A stretch of DNA of 64,000 nt, taken from contig NZ_CP014209.1 in assembly GCF_001636295.1 (NCBI RefSeq), positions 248,001 through 312,000 on the forward strand, read 5' to 3'. Both the position numbers and the translations under genes were made by a program. Positions 17,356-26,208 of this stretch are shown piece by piece. Numbering within the stretch: the first letter of the stretch is position 1; every line of letters begins with the position of its first letter. This DNA is from Isoptericola dokdonensis DS-3 (GTDB lineage: Bacteria > Actinomycetota > Actinomycetes > Actinomycetales > Cellulomonadaceae). The notes beneath the pieces were generated by a model, which had not been told where the DNA came from, ran no database searches, and saw only the letters and a list, made by a program, of their open reading frames with translations.

Positions 17356-18396
17356 GTGAGCGAGGAACGCAGGCTCGAGGTGCTGCGCGCCATCGTCGAG
17401 GACTACGTCACGACGCGGGAGCCCGTGGGCTCGCGCATGCTCACCGAGCGGCACCGGCTCGGCGTCTCGCCCGCCACCATCCGCAACGACATGGCGGCGC
17501 TGGAGGAGGCGGGCTACATCGCCCAGCCCCACACGTCCGCCGGCCGGGTCCCCACGGACGCCGGCTACCGGTTGTTCGTCGACCGGCTCGCCGAGGTGCG
17601 GCCCCTCAACGTGCCGCAGAAGCGCGCCATCGAGACCTTCCTGTCCGAGGCGGTCGACCTCGACGACGTGCTGTCCCGGGCCGGGCGGCTCATCGCCCAG
17701 CTCACCGGCCAGGTCGCGGTCGTGCAGTACCCGTCGCTGCGGCGCTCGGGTCTGCGCCACCTGGAGCTCGTGCCGGTCGCCGTGGGCCGCATCCTCGTCG
17801 TCGTCATCACCGACACGGGGCGCGTCGAGCAGCGGTTCTGCGAGCTGCCCGTCGGCCCCGACGGGGCGGAGGTCGGCCCGGGTCTCGACGAGGCCGGGCT
17901 GGGCGAGCTGCGGGCGCGGTTCAACGCGGCGGCCGCGGGCAAGCGGCTCGCCGACCTGCCGGCCGCGTTCGACGCGCTCGTGCGGGCCACCGGGCCGGAG
18001 CTCGGCGGGGTCGCGCGCGCCGTCGCCGACCTCGTCGTCGACACCCTCGACACCGAGACCGAGGAGCGCGTCGTGCTCGCCGGCACCGCGAACCTCGCCC
18101 GCTCCGGGACGACCTTCGAGCTCGGGCTGCGGCCCGTGCTGGAGGCCCTGGAGGAGCAGGTGGTGCTGCTGGGCCTGCTCACCGAGATGACCGGCGACGG
18201 CGTCGAGGTCCGCATCGGGCACGAGAACCGCCTCGACGGGCTGGCCGAGGCCAGCGTCGTCGCCACCGGGTACGGCAGCGAGGGCGACACCATCGCCACG
18301 CTCGGCTCCATCGGCCCGACCCGGATGGACTACCCCGCCACGATGGCCTCGGTGCGGGCCGTGGCCCGCTATCTCTCCCGCGTCCTGCCGGGCTGA
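17356..18396 (+). CDS. hrcA: Heat-inducible transcription repressor HrcA
   Basis: GTG at 17356 lies after GGGAGGGA and gives 346 residues. The winged-helix part has [20 protein letters not shown] and [20 protein letters not shown], and [15 protein letters not shown] follows, as in all HrcA proteins. The rest is the GAF-like dimerisation and inserted domain. It represses class I heat-shock genes through CIRCE, and one such site lies 36 bases upstream. dnaJ follows 47 bases downstream. Confidence 0.95.
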   Translation: MSEERRLEVLRAIVEDYVTTREPVGSRMLTERHRLGVSPATIRNDMAALEEAGYIAQPHTSAGRVPTDAGYRLFVDRLAEVRPLNVPQKRAIETFLSEAVDLDDVLSRAGRLIAQLTGQVAVVQYPSLRRSGLRHLELVPVAVGRILVVVITDTGRVEQRFCELPVGPDGAEVGPGLDEAGLGELRARFNAAAAGKRLADLPAAFDALVRATGPELGGVARAVADLVVDTLDTETEERVVLAGTANLARSGTTFELGLRPVLEALEEQVVLLGLLTEMTGDGVEVRIGHENRLDGLAEASVVATGYGSEGDTIATLGSIGPTRMDYPATMASVRAVARYLSRVLPG

Positions 18397-18443
18397 CCCC
18401 GGCGTCCCCTGACCACACCTCGCACGTCACCGAAGAGAGACCT

Positions 18444-19568
18444 GTGACCGACTACTACGAGATCCTCGGCGTCGAGCGCGACGCCACGCCCGAGCAGATC
18501 AAGAAGGCCTACCGCCGGCTCGCCCGCGAGCTGCACCCGGACGTCGCGGGTGCCGAGGGCGAGGAGAAGTTCAAGGACGTCGCCCGGGCCTACGAGGTCC
18601 TGTCCCACCGCGAGAAGCGCGAGCAGTACGACATGGGCGTCGACCCGACGGCGCCCGGCGGCGGCGCGGGCGGCGGCTTCGGCCAGGGCTTCGGCTTCCA
18701 GGACATCTTCGAGACGTTCTTCGGCGGCGGCGGCCAGGCGGCCGGGCCGGTGCCGCGCGCCCGCCGCGGCCAGGACGCCCTCGTCCGCCTGGACATCGAC
18801 CTGGTCGAGGCGACGTTCGGCGCCAAGCGCGAGCTCCAGGTCGACACCGCCGTCGTGTGCGGCACCTGCGGCGGCAAGGGCTGCCGGCCCGGCACCGACC
18901 TGCAGACCTGCGTGGCCTGCCACGGCCGCGGCAACGTCCAGCGGGTCGCGCGGTCGTTCCTCGGCCAGGTCATGACGACGGCGCCCTGCGACGTCTGCAA
19001 GGGCTTCGGCACGATCATCCCCGAGCCGTGCGCCGAGTGCTCCGGCGACGGGCGCGTGCGCTCGCGCCGCACCCTGACGGTCAACGTCCCCGCGGGCGTC
19101 GACACGGGCACCCGGATCAAGCTGACCTCGCAGGGCGAGGTCGGTCCCGGCGGCGGCCCCGCCGGCGACCTGTACGTCGAGATCCGCGAGAAGCCGCACG
19201 AGGTGTTCGTCCGGCGCGGCGACGACCTGCACTGCACGCTGCCCGTGCCGATGACGGCCGCCGCGCTCGGCACCGTGCTCGAGCTCGACACCCTCGACGG
19301 CGCCCAGGAGATCGACCTGCGGCCCGGCACCCAGCCCGGCCAGGTCGTCACGCTCAAGGGGCTCGGCGTCGGGCACCTGCACGGCAACGGCCGCGGCGAC
19401 CTCAACGTGCACGTCGAGGTCCAGGTCCCGACGGCCCTCGACGACGAGCAGGTCGAGGTGCTGCGCAACCTCGCCCGCCTGCGCGGCGAGGAGCGGCCCG
19501 AGCCGCGGCTCGCCGCCGCCCACCCGGGCGTGTTCTCCCGGCTGCGGGACAAGTTCAGCGGCCGCTGA
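18444..19568 (+). CDS. dnaJ: DnaJ-type chaperone (DnaJ2)
   Basis: GTG at 18444 gives 374 residues. The J domain carries HPD at 31-33, a Gly/Phe-rich linker follows, and there are four zinc repeats (CGTCGGKG, CVACHGRG, CDVCKGFG, CAECSGDG). A beta-sandwich substrate domain completes the protein. It stimulates DnaK ATPase during protein folding. Its place directly after hrcA identifies it as the HrcA-linked copy, distinct from the grpE-dnaK copy of actinobacteria. Confidence 0.95.
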   Translation: MTDYYEILGVERDATPEQIKKAYRRLARELHPDVAGAEGEEKFKDVARAYEVLSHREKREQYDMGVDPTAPGGGAGGGFGQGFGFQDIFETFFGGGGQAAGPVPRARRGQDALVRLDIDLVEATFGAKRELQVDTAVVCGTCGGKGCRPGTDLQTCVACHGRGNVQRVARSFLGQVMTTAPCDVCKGFGTIIPEPCAECSGDGRVRSRRTLTVNVPAGVDTGTRIKLTSQGEVGPGGGPAGDLYVEIREKPHEVFVRRGDDLHCTLPVPMTAAALGTVLELDTLDGAQEIDLRPGTQPGQVVTLKGLGVGHLHGNGRGDLNVHVEVQVPTALDDEQVEVLRNLARLRGEERPEPRLAAAHPGVFSRLRDKFSGR

Positions 19569-19569
19569 C

Positions 19570-20349
19570 GTGAGCGCACCGGTGTTCCTCGCCGACGACG
19601 GCACCACCTCCGGTGTCGTCGTCGGCGACGTCTACACCCTCGGTGGCCCCGAGGGTCGGCACGCGAGCGTCGTCCAGCGGCGCGAGCCGGGCGAACGGGT
19701 CGACGTCGTCGACGGGGCCGGCACCCGCCTGTGCGGGATCGTCGCCGCGACCGGGCCGGGCGAGCTGCGGCTGCAGGTCGCCGAGGTCGTCGTCGAGCCC
19801 GCGCCCGACGTCGTGCTGACCCTCGTCCAGGCGCTCGCCAAGGGCGACCGCGACCACCAGGCGGTCGAGGCCGCCGTCGAGGTCGGGATCGACGCCGTCG
19901 TGCCGTGGCAGGCGGACCGATCGGTCGTCGTCTGGCGGGGGCCGCGGGCCGAGAAGGCGCGGTCGCGGTGGGACGCGCTCGTGCGCGCCGCCGTCAAGCA
20001 GTCCCGACGCGCCTGGCTGCCGCCCGTCGCCGAGCACCTCACGACGACCCGCCTCGCCGCGCGCACCGCCGACGTCGTCGCCGCGGGTGGCGCCGTCGTC
20101 GTCCTGCACGAGGAGGCCACGACGCCGCTCGCCGACGTGGTGCTGCCCGCCCCCGCGGCGCCCGGCGCCCCCGCACCCGAGCTGCTCGTGGTGGTGGGGC
20201 CCGAGGGCGGGATCTCCGCCACCGAGCTCGAAGCGCTCGTCGCGGCCGGGGCGGTGGCCGCCCGGCTCGGGCCGCACGTGCTGCGCACCTCCAGCGCCGG
20301 GCCCGTGGCCGCGGCGATCCTGTGCGACCGGCTCGGCCGGTGGCGGTAG
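19570..20349 (+). CDS. rsmE: 16S rRNA (uracil-1498-N3)-methyltransferase
   Basis: GTG at 19570 starts one base after the dnaJ stop, giving 259 residues. N-terminal PUA-like segment, then a SPOUT methyltransferase with the knot motifs LVVVGPEGGIS and LGPHVLRTSSAGPVAA. RsmE methylates U1498 of 16S rRNA using SAM. The dnaJ-rsmE order is widely conserved. Confidence 0.92.
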   Translation: MSAPVFLADDGTTSGVVVGDVYTLGGPEGRHASVVQRREPGERVDVVDGAGTRLCGIVAATGPGELRLQVAEVVVEPAPDVVLTLVQALAKGDRDHQAVEAAVEVGIDAVVPWQADRSVVVWRGPRAEKARSRWDALVRAAVKQSRRAWLPPVAEHLTTTRLAARTADVVAAGGAVVVLHEEATTPLADVVLPAPAAPGAPAPELLVVVGPEGGISATELEALVAAGAVAARLGPHVLRTSSAGPVAAAILCDRLGRWR

Positions 20350-20359
20350 CGTGGAGCGC

Positions 20360-20713
20360 ATGAGCGACAACGGCAACTCCGACTGCCTGTTCTGCCGGAT
20401 CGTCGCGGGCGACCTGCCCGCCGACGTGGTGGCGACCACCGACCGCGTCGTCGCGTTCCGGGACATCGACCCGCAGGCGCCCGTGCACGTCCTCGTGGTG
20501 CCGCGCGAGCACCACGGCGACGTCTCCGTGCTCGCCGCTGCCGACCCTGCCCTGCTGGCCGAGGTGGTCGAGGTCGCCGACACGGTCGCGCACGACCTCG
20601 CGGACGGCCAGTACCGGTTCATCTTCAACTCCGGCCCCCGCGCGGGCCAGAGCGTCTTCCACGTGCACGGCCACGTCCTGGCCGGCACCCAGCTGGGATG
20701 GAGCCCTGCCTGA
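20360..20713 (+). CDS. HIT-domain nucleotide hydrolase (HinT-like)
   Basis: ATG at 20360 gives 117 residues. It has DCLFCRIVAGDLPADVV at the start, zinc-type cysteines, and the catalytic histidine triad HVHGHV near the C-terminus. HIT proteins hydrolyse AMP-lysine or similar nucleotide conjugates. It is 10 bases from rsmE and ends at the start of phoH, so it belongs to the same transcript. Confidence 0.9.
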   Translation: MSDNGNSDCLFCRIVAGDLPADVVATTDRVVAFRDIDPQAPVHVLVVPREHHGDVSVLAAADPALLAEVVEVADTVAHDLADGQYRFIFNSGPRAGQSVFHVHGHVLAGTQLGWSPA

Positions 20714-20715
20714 GC

Positions 20716-21780
20716 ATGTCGTCGTACCCCGCCGCCTCCGACCGGCCGCTGGGCCTGCGCCCCACGGAGCACCAGGCCGAGCATCGCGTCGTCGTCCCGA
20801 CGCACGTCCCCATGGTGGCGCTGCTGGGCAGCCGTGACGCCGTGCTGCGCGCGGTCGAGGACGGGTTCCCCGGGGTGGACGTCCACGCCCGCGGCAACGA
20901 GATCGCCGTGCGCGGCCCGGCCGGCGACGTGGCCGTCGTCTCGCAGCTCCTCGACGAGCTCGTCCAGGTCGTCGAGTCCGGCACGGCGCTGACGCCCGAG
21001 GTGGTGTCCCGTTCCGTCGCGATGCTCACCGCCGCGACCGCCCAGCGCCCCGCCGAGGTGCTGACCCACCACATCCTGTCGAGCCGCGGGCGCACCATCC
21101 GGCCCAAGACGGTCGGGCAGAAGCACTACGTCGAGGCCATCGACGCGAACACCATCACGTTCGGCATCGGCCCCGCCGGCACGGGCAAGACCTACCTCGC
21201 GATGGCGAAGGCCGTGCAGGCGCTCCAGGCCAAGCGCGTCAACCGCATCGTGCTCACGCGTCCGGCGGTCGAGGCGGGGGAGAAGCTGGGCTTCCTGCCC
21301 GGCTCGCTGTCCGACAAGATCGACCCCTACCTGCGGCCCCTGTACGACGCGCTGCACGACATGCTCGACCCCGACGCCATCCCGCGGCTCATCGAGTCCG
21401 GCACGATCGAGGTCGCCCCGCTGGCGTACATGCGCGGCCGCACCCTCAACTCGTCCTTCATCATCCTCGACGAGGCGCAGAACACCTCCGCCGAGCAGAT
21501 GAAGATGTTCCTCACCCGGCTCGGCTTCGGCTCGACCATGGTCATCACCGGCGACGCCACCCAGGTCGACCTGCCCGGCGGCACCGCCTCCGGCCTCCAG
21601 GTCGTCGAGGACATCCTCACCGGTGTCGACGACGTCGAGTTCTGCCGCCTGACCAGCACCGACGTCGTGCGCCACCGGCTGGTCAGCGACATCGTGGACG
21701 CGTACGCCCGCTGGGACTCCGCCCAGCCGGCCGACGACCGACGCCGGGGGACCCGGCACGACCGTGGAGGACACCGGTGA
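20716..21780 (+). CDS. phoH: PhoH-like ATPase
   Basis: ATG at 20716 is chosen; another in-frame ATG at 20698 overlaps the HIT gene. The product is 354 residues. The N-terminal region is KH-like, and the P-loop ATPase has Walker A GPAGTGKT at about residue 153 and [10 protein letters not shown] as Walker B. PhoH proteins are predicted RNA helicase-type ATPases and almost always precede ybeY, as here, with which it overlaps by 4 bases. Confidence 0.92.
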   Translation: MSSYPAASDRPLGLRPTEHQAEHRVVVPTHVPMVALLGSRDAVLRAVEDGFPGVDVHARGNEIAVRGPAGDVAVVSQLLDELVQVVESGTALTPEVVSRSVAMLTAATAQRPAEVLTHHILSSRGRTIRPKTVGQKHYVEAIDANTITFGIGPAGTGKTYLAMAKAVQALQAKRVNRIVLTRPAVEAGEKLGFLPGSLSDKIDPYLRPLYDALHDMLDPDAIPRLIESGTIEVAPLAYMRGRTLNSSFIILDEAQNTSAEQMKMFLTRLGFGSTMVITGDATQVDLPGGTASGLQVVEDILTGVDDVEFCRLTSTDVVRHRLVSDIVDAYARWDSAQPADDRRRGTRHDRGGHR

Positions 21781-22229
21781 GCGTCGAGGTCAACAACGAG
21801 TCGGGGTACGAGGTCGACGAGGCCGAGTTCTCCGCCCTCGCCCGCCACGCGCTCGACGCGCTGCACGTCCACCCCGCCAGCGAGCTGTCGATCGTGTTCG
21901 TCGACACCGCGACGATGACGGACCTGCACGTGCGGTGGATGGACGAGCCCGGTCCCACGGACGTCATGTCGTTCCCCATGGACGAGCTGCGCCCCGGCCG
22001 CGAGGGCGACCGGACCCCGCCCGGCACGCTCGGCGACATCGTGCTCTGCCCCGAGGTGGCGGTCACCCAGGCCCAGGCCGCCGGGCACTCCACCGCCGAG
22101 GAGCTCCTGCTGCTCACGACGCACGGCATCCTGCACCTGCTCGGCTACGACCACGCCGACCCCGACGAGGAGCGCGAGATGTTCGCCCTCCAGCGGCGCC
22201 TGCTGCTCACCTTCCTGGCCGGGCGGTGA
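21777..22229 (+). CDS. ybeY: Endoribonuclease YbeY
   Basis: GTG at 21777 overlaps the phoH stop (GTGA). The 150-residue protein has the metal-binding motif [11 protein letters not shown], with three histidines coordinating zinc, and MSFPMDE upstream. YbeY acts in 16S rRNA 3' maturation and ribosome quality control. Confidence 0.95.
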   Translation: MSVEVNNESGYEVDEAEFSALARHALDALHVHPASELSIVFVDTATMTDLHVRWMDEPGPTDVMSFPMDELRPGREGDRTPPGTLGDIVLCPEVAVTQAQAAGHSTAEELLLLTTHGILHLLGYDHADPDEEREMFALQRRLLLTFLAGR

Positions 22230-22232
22230 CCC

Positions 22233-23540
22233 GTGCAGGCTCCTGACGCAGCGCTGTGGGCGCTGCTGGTGGTCGCGCTCGTCGTCTCCGCCCTGCTGAG
22301 CGCCGGCGAGGCCGCGGTGACCCGCGTGACCCGCATGTCCCTCGCCGTCGCCCTCGAGGACGGCCCCGACGGCACCCCCGTGCCCGACGCCCGCCGGCGG
22401 CGGATCCGGCAGGCGCAGGCGCTGGCCGCGGACCCGCGCGCAGCCGGGTCGTTCGCGCTCGTGCGCGTCCTGGCCGAGACCCTCGCCGTGGCGGCCGTCG
22501 CGCTGCTGCTCGCGCACTGGTTCGGCGGCTGGTGGGAGACGCTGCTCGCCGTCGCCGTGGTCGGCCTCGTCGCGGGCGTCCTGCTGGTCCGGCTGAGCCC
22601 GCGCACCTGGGCGTACCACCGGCCGACCCGCGCGCTCGTCGCGCTCGCCGGCCCGCTGACCGCCGTGCACCGGGCCGTCGCCTGGGTGCCGCGCCGCAAC
22701 CTCGCCGACTCCGGCGCGCCCGAGGGTGACGAGCTGCGCGACATGGCCGACCGGGTCCGGGAGAACGAGGCCATCGAGGCCACCGAGCGCGAGCTGCTGC
22801 GCTCCGCCCTCGAGCTGGGCGGCACGCTCGCCCGCGAGGTCATGGTGCCCCGCACCGACATGGTCTCGACGTCCGCCACCACGCCCCTGCACAAGGCGAT
22901 GCGGCTGTTCCTGCGCTCCGGGTTCTCCCGGGTGCCGGTCGTGGGCCGCACCGTCGACGACCTCGTCGGCGTCGCCTACCTCAAGGACGTCGCCCGGCGG
23001 CTCGACCACGACCCGTCGGCCGCCGACCTGCCCGTCGCGGAGATCACCCGCGAGGCCATGTTCGTGCCCGAGTCGAAGCCCGCCGACGACCTGCTCCGCG
23101 AGATGCAGACGCGCCGGTCCCACATCGCCGTCGTCGTCGACGAGTACGGCGGCGTCGCGGGCCTGGTGACGGTCGAGGACATCATCGAGGAGCTCGTCGG
23201 CGAGCTCACCGACGAGCACGACGTCGCGCCCGAGCCGGAGCCCGAGGACCTCGGCGACGGCGTGTGGCGGGTGCCCGCCCGCCTCCCCGTCGACGAGCTC
23301 GGCGAGCTGTTCGACCTGCGGCTCGACGACGACGACGTGGACACCGCGGGCGGACTGCTCGCCAAGGCGCTCGGCAAGGTGCCGCTCGCCGGCTCGACGG
23401 CCGACGTCGGGCCCCTGCGGCTGGAGGCGGAGCACGTCGAGGGCCGGCGCAAGCAGCTCGCGAGCCTGCTCGTCCACCGCACCGTACGCTCAGGAGCGGA
23501 CGAGGACCTCGTGCCGCACGACCAGAAGGACGACGCATGA
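22233..23540 (+). CDS. HlyC/CorC-family transporter (CNNM-like)
   Basis: GTG at 22233 gives 435 residues. Three or so membrane helices form the DUF21 domain. Two CBS domains follow (PLHKAMRLFLRSGFSRVPVV; RRSHIAVVVDEYGGVAGLVT) with the connecting REVMVPRTDMV, and then a C-terminal CorC/HlyC domain. Family members export or sense Mg2+ and Co2+. It overlaps era by 4 bases (ATGA). Confidence 0.9.
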   Translation: MQAPDAALWALLVVALVVSALLSAGEAAVTRVTRMSLAVALEDGPDGTPVPDARRRRIRQAQALAADPRAAGSFALVRVLAETLAVAAVALLLAHWFGGWWETLLAVAVVGLVAGVLLVRLSPRTWAYHRPTRALVALAGPLTAVHRAVAWVPRRNLADSGAPEGDELRDMADRVRENEAIEATERELLRSALELGGTLAREVMVPRTDMVSTSATTPLHKAMRLFLRSGFSRVPVVGRTVDDLVGVAYLKDVARRLDHDPSAADLPVAEITREAMFVPESKPADDLLREMQTRRSHIAVVVDEYGGVAGLVTVEDIIEELVGELTDEHDVAPEPEPEDLGDGVWRVPARLPVDELGELFDLRLDDDDVDTAGGLLAKALGKVPLAGSTADVGPLRLEAEHVEGRRKQLASLLVHRTVRSGADEDLVPHDQKDDA

Positions 23541-24490
23541 CCCACGACGACACCCCGCACCGGTCCGGTTTCGCCTGCCTGGTGGGCCGGCCGAACGTCG
23601 GCAAGTCCACCCTGACCAACGCGCTGGTCGGGGACAAGGTGGCCATCATGTCCGCCCGCCCGCAGACCACCCGGCACACGATCCGCGGCATCGTGCACCG
23701 CGAGGACGCCCAGCTCGTCCTGGTGGACACCCCGGGCCTGCACCGCCCGCGCACCCTCCTGGGCGAGCGCCTCAACGCGCTCGTCGCGGACACCCTCAGC
23801 GAGGTCGACGTCGTCGCGTTCTGCCTGCCCGCCGACCAGAAGATCGGCCCCGGCGACAAGTACATCGCCACCCAGCTGGCACCCCTCATGGAGGGTCGCC
23901 GGGCGGTGCCCGTGGTCGCCGTCGTGACGAAGTCCGACCTCGTGGACCGGGGCACGCTGGCCGAGCACCTCATCGCCGTCGACCAGCTCGCGCAGTCGAT
24001 GGACCGCGACTGGTCCGCCATCGTCCCGGTCTCCGCCAAGGGTGGCTTCCAGGTCGCCGAGCTGACGGACGTCCTGGTGGCGCACCTGCCCGAGGGGCCC
24101 GACATGTACCCCGACGGGGAGCTCACCGACGAGCCCGAGGAGACGATGATCGCCGAGCTCGTGCGCGAGGCCGCCCTCGAGGGCGTCCGTGACGAGCTCC
24201 CGCACTCCCTGGCCGTCGTCGTCGACGAGATCGTCGAGCGGGAGGGTACGGGCGACCCGGACAAGGGCCGTCCGCCGCTGCTCGACGTCCGCGTGCACCT
24301 GTTCGTGGAACGCGAGAGCCAGAAGGGCATCATCATCGGCAAGGGCGGCGCCCGGCTGCGCGAGGTCGGCTCGGTCGCCCGCGAGGGCATAGAGAAGCTG
24401 CTCGGCACGCGCATCTACCTCGACCTGCACGTCAAGGTCGCCAAGGACTGGCAGCGCGACCCCAAGCAGCTCCAGCGCCTGGGGTTCTGA
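23537..24490 (+). CDS. era: GTPase Era
   Basis: ATG at 23537 gives 317 residues. G1 is GRPNVGKST at 17-25, G2 TTRHTIRGI, G3 DTPG and G4 TKSD. The C-terminal KH domain has GIIIGKGGARLREVG. Era binds the 3' end of 16S rRNA during 30S assembly, and its linkage to ybeY fits that pathway. Confidence 0.96.
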   Translation: MTHDDTPHRSGFACLVGRPNVGKSTLTNALVGDKVAIMSARPQTTRHTIRGIVHREDAQLVLVDTPGLHRPRTLLGERLNALVADTLSEVDVVAFCLPADQKIGPGDKYIATQLAPLMEGRRAVPVVAVVTKSDLVDRGTLAEHLIAVDQLAQSMDRDWSAIVPVSAKGGFQVAELTDVLVAHLPEGPDMYPDGELTDEPEETMIAELVREAALEGVRDELPHSLAVVVDEIVEREGTGDPDKGRPPLLDVRVHLFVERESQKGIIIGKGGARLREVGSVAREGIEKLLGTRIYLDLHVKVAKDWQRDPKQLQRLGF

Positions 24491-24509
24491 CCGGAGTAGC
24501 ATCCGACGA

Positions 24510-26108
24510 GTGGTGCTCCGGACCTTCGCCACCAGCGTCGCCCTGCTGGTCGGCCTCGCCGTGGTGGGCTCCGTGGCCGGGCCCCAGTGGGATCCCCGCC
24601 CCGTGAGCGACCACCTCGTGCCCGCGACCGCCGACACGACCGTCCAGGTCAGCGCCGACGGGCGGGCCGTGCCCGACGTCGGCGCCGTGGGGGACCACGC
24701 GGTGCGCACCACCCGGGTCACGATCGCCCTCGACGGGGCCACCGTCGACGGGGTGCTGCGCCGTCCCCTCGACTCCGACGGCGACGTGCTGGCCGACCGT
24801 CCCGGCGTGGTGTTCGTCCACGGCGCCGGGACCGGCAGCTCGGCGGAGGCGTTCGTCGACACCGCCGACCTGCTCGCGAGCGCCGGGGTCGTGACGCTCG
24901 TCCCCGACAAGCGGCTGGACACGTACTCCACCCGCGAGCGGGACTACGAGCACATGGCGCTCGACTACCAGCGGTCGGTCGACCTGCTGCGCACCGTCGA
25001 GGGCGTCGACCCGGGACGGGTCGGGGTGTACGGCGAGTCCGAGGGCACGTGGATCGCGCCCGTCATGCAGGTGGACGACCCCGCGATCGCCTTCACCGTG
25101 CTCGTCTCGGCGCCGATCGTGCCGCCGCGGGAGCAGGCCGCGTACGCCGTCGACAGCTACCTGCGCAACACCCAGGTCCCCGACCAGCTCTTCCGGGCGA
25201 TCCCGCGGGCGGTCGGCATGCAGTTCCCCGGCGGAGGGTTCGGCTACGCCGACTTCGACGTGCGGCCCTGGCTCGAGCGGCAGAGCGCCCCCGTGCTCGT
25301 CGTCTACGGCACCGCCGACCCGTCCATGCCCGTCGAGCAGGGCGCCCGGATCGTGCTGTCCGACACCGCCGTCAGCCCCGAGCCTGCCCCCGTGACCGTC
25401 CGCTACTACGGCGGTGCGAACCACGGCATCCGGCTCGCCCCCGCCGACCATCCCGGCAACGACCCCGAGCACCCGTCGCCCCTGCACCCCGACTTCCCGC
25501 GGGACCTGGCCGCCTGGGTCCAGGGGCTGCCCGCGACGGGCACCGCCGAGCCCACGGTCGCGGGGGCCACCCCGGACCAGCTCTACCTCGCCGCCCCGGT
25601 GCCCCGGCCCGGATGGTGGGGCAACGGTGACGTCGTCGTGGTGGCGGTGGTCGGCGGCGCGGCGCTCGTCCTCGGTGGGCTCACGCTGCTCGGCGCGGTC
25701 TCGGGGTGGCGCGCCCTCGGTCGGCGGCGGGACCGCCCGGCGCCGGCGCCGGCCGCCCCCGGGATCGCCGCACCGCTCGGCGTGCTCGGCCTGGCGTCCG
25801 TCGCCACGACCGTCGTGCTCGCCGTGTACCTCATGCTCGTGGCCCGCCTCGCCCTCGACTACGAGAAGAACGCGCTCGTCGTGCAGGGAGGCTGGGTCAC
25901 CGTCCGGGTGCTCGGGCTCGTCGCCGTCGTGGCGGGTTCCGTGCTGCTCCTGCGGGCCGCGCGCGTGCGCGCCGAACGGCGCGCAGGCCGCGACTCGGCC
26001 GTGGCCCGCGGTGGCGTCGCTCACGTCGGTGTGTGGGCCGTCGGGCTCGGATCGGCGTCCCTGCTGGTCACCCTCGCGTACTGGGGCGTGTTCCAGCTCG
26101 GCATCTGA
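24510..26108 (+). CDS. Secreted/membrane alpha/beta hydrolase with C-terminal membrane spans
   Basis: GTG at 24510 gives 532 residues. A signal-anchor is followed by an alpha/beta-hydrolase domain: FVHGAGTG oxyanion region, nucleophile elbow GESEG near residue 176, an acidic residue in VVYGTADPSMP and a histidine in GGANHGIR. From about residue 370, four hydrophobic segments follow, so the enzyme is tethered outside the membrane. The closest types are dienelactone hydrolase or acyl-peptidase-like hydrolases; the substrate is unknown. It begins 20 bases after era and may be read with it. Confidence 0.75.
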   Translation: MVLRTFATSVALLVGLAVVGSVAGPQWDPRPVSDHLVPATADTTVQVSADGRAVPDVGAVGDHAVRTTRVTIALDGATVDGVLRRPLDSDGDVLADRPGVVFVHGAGTGSSAEAFVDTADLLASAGVVTLVPDKRLDTYSTRERDYEHMALDYQRSVDLLRTVEGVDPGRVGVYGESEGTWIAPVMQVDDPAIAFTVLVSAPIVPPREQAAYAVDSYLRNTQVPDQLFRAIPRAVGMQFPGGGFGYADFDVRPWLERQSAPVLVVYGTADPSMPVEQGARIVLSDTAVSPEPAPVTVRYYGGANHGIRLAPADHPGNDPEHPSPLHPDFPRDLAAWVQGLPATGTAEPTVAGATPDQLYLAAPVPRPGWWGNGDVVVVAVVGGAALVLGGLTLLGAVSGWRALGRRRDRPAPAPAAPGIAAPLGVLGLASVATTVVLAVYLMLVARLALDYEKNALVVQGGWVTVRVLGLVAVVAGSVLLLRAARVRAERRAGRDSAVARGGVAHVGVWAVGLGSASLLVTLAYWGVFQLGI

Positions 26109-26208
26109 GCGCTCCTCGGAGCGGTGACCTGACGTCGCGTCCGTCATCGGGTAGAAACGTTCCCGGTCGGTCCCGGCCACGGTCGTCGACACCGAGGAGT
26201 CACCGCAC

